Under the pieces are notes generated by a model, which worked only from the letters and a program-made list of their open reading frames with translations, was not told where the DNA came from and ran no database searches. Both the position numbers and the translations under genes were made by a program. Shown here piece after piece: positions 60,117 to 64,000 of a DNA stretch of 64,000 nucleotides. The stretch is from Rhodobacterales bacterium (GTDB taxonomy: Bacteria; Pseudomonadota; Alphaproteobacteria; Rhodobacterales; Rhodobacteraceae): the NCBI GenBank assembly GCA_021155205.1, contig JAJNPS010000021.1, positions 1-64,000 on the forward strand, given 5' to 3'. How positions within the stretch are numbered: the first letter of the stretch is position 1; every line of letters starts with the position of its first letter.

Positions 60117-61295
60117 CTAGCCGAGCACCTTTGCCACCGCCGCCGCCAGCACTGGCACCGTCGCGGCATTCAGCCCCGCGATGTTGATCCGGCTGTCGCC
60201 CACCATGTAGATCCCGCAGGTTTCGCGCAGTGTATTGACCTGTGCCTCGGTCAGGCCAAGGCGGCTGAACATGCCGCGATGCTGCGCCACGAAATCAAAG
60301 CGTGTGGTGTTGGTTGCCAGCCGCAGCGCTTCCGCAAGCGAAAGGCGCAAGGTCATCATGTTCAACCGCACCTCTTCCAGCTCCGCCATCCAGTCCGCGC
60401 GCAACGCCTCATCGCCCAGGATCATCGTCACCAGCCTCGCACCGTGATCAGGGGGAAAGCTGTAGTTCTGGCGGTTGAGGAAACTCAGGTTGCCCTGCAC
60501 AAGGATCTTTCGCGCCGGGTCGCCCAAAGCGATCAGCAACCCGGTCCGTTCCCGGTAGATGCCAAAATTCTTGGAGCAGGACGCGGCGATCAGCACCTCG
60601 GGGAACCGCGCCGCGATCATCCGCGTCGCCCCCGCATCCGCGTCCAGCCCGTCGCCAAAGCCCTGATAGGCCAGATCAATGAACGGCACCGCGCCTTTCG
60701 CCGCGATCAGTTCCGCCACCGCCGCCCACTGGCCCGCGTCAAGATCGGCCCCCGTCGGGTTGTGGCAGCAGCCATGCAGCAGGACGACATCCCCCGTCTT
60801 CACCGACCTTAGGTCCGTGATCAGGCCATCGAAATCAATGCCGCCCGTGCCGGCGTCGAAATAGCGATAGTCGCGTATCGGCAGGCCCAGATATTGCAGG
60901 ATCGACGCATGGTTCGGCCAGCTTGGGTTCGACAGCCAGACCCTCGCCCCGGCTGCAGCCATCCGGACCAGCTCCAGCCCCTGCCGGAGCGCGCCCGTGC
61001 CGCCCGGCGTCGCCGCTGCCGCGACGCGGGCATCAAGGCCCGGCCCCAGGATCATCGTGGTCAGCGCCGCCGCAAAGGCCGGATCCCCCGCAAGGCCGGT
61101 ATAGGTCTTGGTCGTCTCGACCTCCCACAGACGCCGTTCTGCAGCCTTCACCGCCCGCATCACCGGGGTCAGGCCGGTCGCGTCCTTGTAGACGCCGACG
61201 CCCAGGTCGATCTTGTCGGCCCGCGCATCGTCCCGGAACATCGCCATCAGTTTCAGGATGGTGTCGGGCGGCTGCGCCGTCAGGGCATCAAACAC
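60117..61295 (-). CDS. Aromatic amino acid aminotransferase
   Basis: This 392-aa class I aminotransferase is of the AspC/TyrB type and transfers amino groups between aspartate or aromatic amino acids and 2-oxoglutarate. KIDLGVGVYKDATGLTPVM, LLHGCCHNPTGADL, the PLP Lys242 in SCSKNFGIYRERTG and the C-terminal GIYMVGDSRINIAGL are characteristic. The start is a GTG at 61293-61295 with GGAGAG upstream. Aspartate or aromatic specificity cannot be fixed by eye. Confidence 0.92.
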   Translation of the reverse strand: MFDALTAQPPDTILKLMAMFRDDARADKIDLGVGVYKDATGLTPVMRAVKAAERRLWEVETTKTYTGLAGDPAFAAALTTMILGPGLDARVAAAATPGGTGALRQGLELVRMAAAGARVWLSNPSWPNHASILQYLGLPIRDYRYFDAGTGGIDFDGLITDLRSVKTGDVVLLHGCCHNPTGADLDAGQWAAVAELIAAKGAVPFIDLAYQGFGDGLDADAGATRMIAARFPEVLIAASCSKNFGIYRERTGLLIALGDPARKILVQGNLSFLNRQNYSFPPDHGARLVTMILGDEALRADWMAELEEVRLNMMTLRLSLAEALRLATNTTRFDFVAQHRGMFSRLGLTEAQVNTLRETCGIYMVGDSRINIAGLNAATVPVLAAAVAKVLG

Positions 61296-61319
61296 GTAGG
61301 TCTCTCCGTTGCATGGACG

Positions 61320-62189
61320 TCAGGAGGCGGGCCCGGTTGCCACGCCCAGATCGTCATACATGCCCCATTCGGCCCAGGACCCGTCATAAAGCGCGTGGTC
61401 GCGGTGGCCGATGCGCTCCAGCGCCAGCGACAGGATCGCCGCCGTGATCCCCGAACCACAGGTAGTTATCACGGGCCGGGACAGGTCCACGCCCGCCGCC
61501 TCGAACACCGCGCGCAGGGCAGGGACCGGCTTCATCGTGCCGTCCGCGTGCAACAGCGTCGAAAACGGAACGTTGCGCGCGCCCGGTATGTGCCCCGCGC
61601 GAAGGCCGGGGCGCGGTTCAGGCGCGGTTCCGGCAAACCGGGCGGCGCCGCGCGCATCAACGATTTCTGCCTCGCGCAGCTTTGCCGCGTGGGCCACCTG
61701 CGTCACGTCCTTGACCAGATGGTTCTGTCGGCTGACCGTCATGTGGCGGTCGCGCAGGATCGGGGGCATGTCCTCGACCTCGCGCGCTTCGGCCCGCCAC
61801 TTCGGCAGGCCGCCGTCCAGCACCGCCACATCCATCTTGCCCATCAGGCGGAACAGCCACCAGACCCGCGCAGCGGAAAATAGTCCTGCCCCGTCATAGA
61901 CCACGATCTGATGTCCGTCACCGACGCCCATCGCGCGCATCCGGCTGATGAACTTTTCCGGCGGCGGCGCCATATGCGGCAGGGACGACCGATGGTCGGA
62001 GATCTCGTCCATGTCGAAAAAGCGCGCGCCCGGAATGTGGCCGGCATCGTATTCGGCGCGGGCGTCGCGGCCCGCATCGGGCAGATACCAGCTGGCATCG
62101 AGGATGCGCAGGTCGGGGTCGCGCAGATGTCTGGCCAGCCACCCGGTCGACACCAGGGTTCGCGTATCGTCAGTCGGGGCGGTTGTCAT
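61320..62189 (-). CDS. sseA: 3-mercaptopyruvate sulfurtransferase
   Basis: This 289-aa tandem-rhodanese protein moves sulfane sulfur from 3-mercaptopyruvate to thiol acceptors. The inactive N-terminal rhodanese domain has YDAGHIPGARFFDMDEISD. The active C-terminal domain carries Cys244 in the loop CGSGITA, which favours mercaptopyruvate over thiosulfate. VYDGAGLFSAARVWWLF is conserved. It lies 24 bases upstream of the aminotransferase, and the pair could feed cysteine catabolism through 3-mercaptopyruvate. Confidence 0.93.
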   Translation of the reverse strand: MTTAPTDDTRTLVSTGWLARHLRDPDLRILDASWYLPDAGRDARAEYDAGHIPGARFFDMDEISDHRSSLPHMAPPPEKFISRMRAMGVGDGHQIVVYDGAGLFSAARVWWLFRLMGKMDVAVLDGGLPKWRAEAREVEDMPPILRDRHMTVSRQNHLVKDVTQVAHAAKLREAEIVDARGAARFAGTAPEPRPGLRAGHIPGARNVPFSTLLHADGTMKPVPALRAVFEAAGVDLSRPVITTCGSGITAAILSLALERIGHRDHALYDGSWAEWGMYDDLGVATGPAS

Positions 62190-62292
62190 CGCTTGGCCTC
62201 ATCATCCTGGAACCGGGAATACCCCGGCACCTGGCATGAGGGCAAGCGGTTGGTCCCCGCGGAGGCTGTCGCGCCCGCGGGGAAATGTCAGA

Positions 62293-62583
62293 TCAGCTTT
62301 TCGCCATCATGTTCTTGATGACACCGACGATCGCCATCAGAACGCCACCGCCGACACCGCCACCTGCGATGCTTGATATGATGGACCCGATGTCGAGGTT
62401 GGACGCCGCTGCCGGATCGACCGGCGCACCCAGCATGTTCAAGAGATAGCCGCCAAGCCCGCCGCCCAGAATACCGGCGATGGAGTTACCCGCCGTCCCA
62501 AGGCTCAGGTTCTTCAACAGCCCGCCTGCGACGTTCCCACCCAACGCGCCAGCAATCAGCTGGATGATCAGTTCGATACCCAT
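62293..62583 (-). CDS. Glycine-rich membrane protein
   Basis: This 96-aa protein starts MGIELIIQLIAGALGGNVAG and is rich in Gly-x3-Gly patterns (GILGGGLGGYLLNMLG, SIAGGGVGGGVLMAIVG). That resembles glycine-zipper membrane proteins. Two or three hydrophobic segments are visible. GGAAGG lies upstream of the ATG at 62583. I know homologues only as hypothetical proteins. An inverted repeat sits about 50 bases upstream. Confidence 0.7.
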   Translation of the reverse strand: MGIELIIQLIAGALGGNVAGGLLKNLSLGTAGNSIAGILGGGLGGYLLNMLGAPVDPAAASNLDIGSIISSIAGGGVGGGVLMAIVGVIKNMMAKS

Positions 62584-62904
62584 TGTGCAACCTTCCCTTT
62601 TTCGCCGGTTCACCCAGAGGAGGCGCCGACTGTTTCCGCCTGGCCAAAGCACACAAAGATGTGACCAGACAGGCGGAAACCTGCCAGATGGTTTCGATTC
62701 ATGCAACGATTGCTTGATTTTCAGCGTTCTGCAAAGTCCAGCGCGATCTGCCAGACAGGCGCAGATTTCCTATAAATACATGTAATTCAATGCGTTAATG
62801 TCAAAAAGGGGTGATGACACTCGCGAACTCCGCCGGACGGTTGTTTCACTTTTCCACACAAGCCAGCCGGTTCGGCAGGCGCGTGGCAGCGCGCGGCGCA
62901 AGAC
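62584..62904. other. Non-coding gap between smpB and the glycine-rich protein gene
   Basis: This 321-base stretch is AT-richer around 62700-62810 and holds the inverted repeat at 62632-62680. The gap lies between the smpB 3' end and the start of the glycine-rich protein gene, both on the minus strand. It should contain the latter's promoter. I see no RNA gene and no ORF with a ribosome-binding site. The two-piece alphaproteobacterial tmRNA is not here. Confidence 0.55.
62632..62680. repeat. 11-bp inverted repeat with 27-base spacer
   Basis: GTTTCCGCCTG (62632-62642) and CAGGCGGAAAC (62670-62680) are perfect inverted copies. The spacer is long for a terminator. The element lies 49 bases before the start of the glycine-rich protein and could be a leader structure or operator pair. 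Confidence 0.5.
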
Positions 62905-63384
62905 TCACCCCTTGGCGCCCTCTTTCAGGATGCGGGCCTTCTGGCGGCTCCAGTCGCGCTTGGCGGATGTCTGACGCTTGTCGGACTGGTTCTTGCCCTT
63001 GGCGACGCCCAGCTTGATCTTCACCACGCCGCGGTCGTTGAAATACATCTTCAGCGGCACGATGGTCATCCCCTCGCGTCCGACCGCGTTCCACAATCGC
63101 GACAGTTCCTTGCGGCTGACCAGCAGTTTGCGGCGGCGGCGTTCCTCGTGCCCAAAGGTCCTGGCCTGCAGATAGGGCGCGATGTAGCCGTTGATCAGCC
63201 ACAGTTCGCCCCCCTCGACCGATGCATAGCTGTCGCCGATGTTGGAGCCGCCCTTGCGCAGGCTTTTCACCTCGGACCCCAAGAGCATGATCCCCGCCTC
63301 AAGGTCGCTTTCGATGTGATAGTCGAACCGCGCCCGGCGGTTTTCGGCGATCAGCTTGGAATTGGGGTCGGATTTCGGAACCAT
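62905..63384 (-). CDS. smpB: SsrA-binding protein SmpB
   Basis: SmpB (159 aa) carries tmRNA to stalled ribosomes for trans-translation. IAENRRARFDYHIESDLEAG, LLGSEVKSLRKGGSNIGDSY, the RRRRKLLVSRKEL block and a basic C-terminal tail (GVAKGKNQSDKRQTSAKRDW) are all present. It is complete and of normal length. It is followed by the 321-base gap. Confidence 0.97.
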   Translation of the reverse strand: MVPKSDPNSKLIAENRRARFDYHIESDLEAGIMLLGSEVKSLRKGGSNIGDSYASVEGGELWLINGYIAPYLQARTFGHEERRRRKLLVSRKELSRLWNAVGREGMTIVPLKMYFNDRGVVKIKLGVAKGKNQSDKRQTSAKRDWSRQKARILKEGAKG

Positions 63385-63455
63385 GGCCGGGACATAAGCA
63401 CTCGCCCCTGCGCTGTCCAGCCGCGCGGACTGGACCTACGCCGGGGCGACTGGGA

Positions 63456-64000
63456 TCAGGCAGCCCATTCCAGCGGCAGTCCAGCCAGCAGGGCCAGCGC
63501 CTCCGCGCCCTCGCAGCGATCCAGAAAGGCCGCCCCTCGCCCCGTGGCGACGCCCGCGCACCAGATCCGTGTGCCGGAATTCGTCCAGATGACCTCCTCC
63601 TCGGCAAACAGGGGAGAGACGCGCTCGACCGCTCGCGCCAGCCGGATCAGGCTGGCCCCGCGCTGCCCGACCAGCATGCGGGCGGCGATCCGCACCGGGG
63701 ACCCGTCGGGATGGTCCAGCACCAGGTCCTGATCGGGCAACAGATCCAGCGGGCTGCAATTGTCGAAACTGCCGCCGGGCAGGCGCACCAGCAGGCTGCC
63801 CGCAGGAACAACATCCCGGGTCAAGGCAAGTACCGGACGCTGTCCGCCATCGACCGTGTAGACCCCGGTACCGATCCGCAGGCTTTCGGCAGGCATCCAG
63901 CCGGTCGACGTTTCAACCAGCGTCCCGGCGGTCAGGCCGGTAAGGGGCGCGAGTCCCGCAATCGGGGTCGCGGCATCCAGGGCAAAGCGGGTGGCGTCTT
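63456..64000 (-). CDS. Hint domain-containing protein, partial
   Basis: The frame is open from the window edge to a stop at 63456, so the 5' part is missing. Reading in from the edge gives DAATPIAGLAPLTGLTAGTL, then VETSTGWMPAESLRIGTGVY and TVDGGQRPVLALTRDVV. This is the Hint (hedgehog/intein) pattern of Rhodobacteraceae Hint-domain proteins, continuing through FDNCSPLDLLPDQDLVL and LVGQRGASLIRL. The usual first Cys before the TxGT block appears to be Gly here, so self-splicing is doubtful. An ATG at 63896 is internal to the domain and is not the true start. Confidence 0.75.
   Translation of the reverse strand, partial: DATRFALDAATPIAGLAPLTGLTAGTLVETSTGWMPAESLRIGTGVYTVDGGQRPVLALTRDVVPAGSLLVRLPGGSFDNCSPLDLLPDQDLVLDHPDGSPVRIAARMLVGQRGASLIRLARAVERVSPLFAEEEVIWTNSGTRIWCAGVATGRGAAFLDRCEGAEALALLAGLPLEWAA

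Noticed and set aside
62255..62282. Terminator after the glycine-rich protein (CCCCGCGG with CCGCGGGG, 12-base loop)
   Set aside because: The stem is 8 bp and GC-rich, but no T-run follows in the direction of transcription, so it is too weak to call.
62480..62785. Plus-strand gene opposite and beyond the glycine-rich protein
   Set aside because: Half of it is antisense to a better supported gene, the rest has no homology, and no ribosome-binding site precedes it.

Overview
The window is a dense, high-GC chromosomal segment of an alphaproteobacterium, almost certainly a member of the Rhodobacteraceae (Roseobacter group or a close relative). The evidence is the set of neighbourhoods: adenosyltransferase-etfB-etfA-3-hydroxybutyryl-CoA dehydrogenase; ptsH-EIIA(Man)-rapZ-short hprK-chvG-chvI divergent from pckA; rsh-DUF2062-pdxJ-acpS-lepB-rnc-era-DUF1491-recO; and a methylsuccinyl-CoA dehydrogenase of the ethylmalonyl-CoA pathway. 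Most of the window is housekeeping DNA. I see no prophage, plasmid module, CRISPR array, rRNA or tRNA gene, and only one small transposase fragment.

Layout. 0-5 kb: tuf, a lipoprotein gene and parC on the minus strand, then an SH3-domain exported protein. 5-12 kb: an SDR enzyme, a small membrane protein, cob(I)alamin adenosyltransferase, etfBA, a DUF6473 gene, hbd, a second SDR and an acyltransferase. 12-18.5 kb: the regulatory PTS and ChvG/ChvI block, divergent from pckA across a 348-base regulatory region holding two LacI-type operator-like palindromes. 18.7-23 kb: mcd, an NAD-dependent epimerase/reductase and an MFS transporter. 22.8-31.9 kb: the long minus-strand run folK, rpoZ, rsh, DUF2062, pdxJ, acpS, lepB, rnc, era, DUF1491, a membrane protein and recO. 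32-35 kb: a NYN nuclease, ispH, DUF3429, rnhA and a TetR-type regulator. 35-37.4 kb: def, a degenerate def paralogue and fmt. 37.5-42.3 kb: a MalY/PatB aminotransferase, cobC-cobD, a glycosyltransferase and a 39-codon small gene. 42.3-53.9 kb: smc, fadH, a HAD phosphatase, rsmD, a ferredoxin-reductase-like flavoprotein, a peroxiredoxin, a pterin dehydratase, a FemAB-like protein, glpQ and ridA. 54-60 kb: mlaA-mlaC, PBP1A and glnK-amtB. 60-64 kb: an IS481 remnant, an aromatic aminotransferase, sseA, a glycine-rich membrane protein, smpB and a Hint-domain gene cut by the window edge.

Functional links. ETF, 3-hydroxybutyryl-CoA dehydrogenase and methylsuccinyl-CoA dehydrogenase belong to acyl-CoA and ethylmalonyl-CoA metabolism. 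The adenosyltransferase and CobC/CobD supply the adenosylcobalamin that its mutases need. PckA sits beside the HPr/HprK/EIIA(Man)/ChvGI block, a plausible carbon-status and envelope-stress control point. The items that most deserve a second look are the paired operators before pckA, the peptide deformylase paralogue that has lost a metal ligand and its catalytic Glu, a shared AT-rich palindromic element found at two gene ends, the NYN nuclease unit with its strong GCAA-loop terminator, and the short gene before smc.
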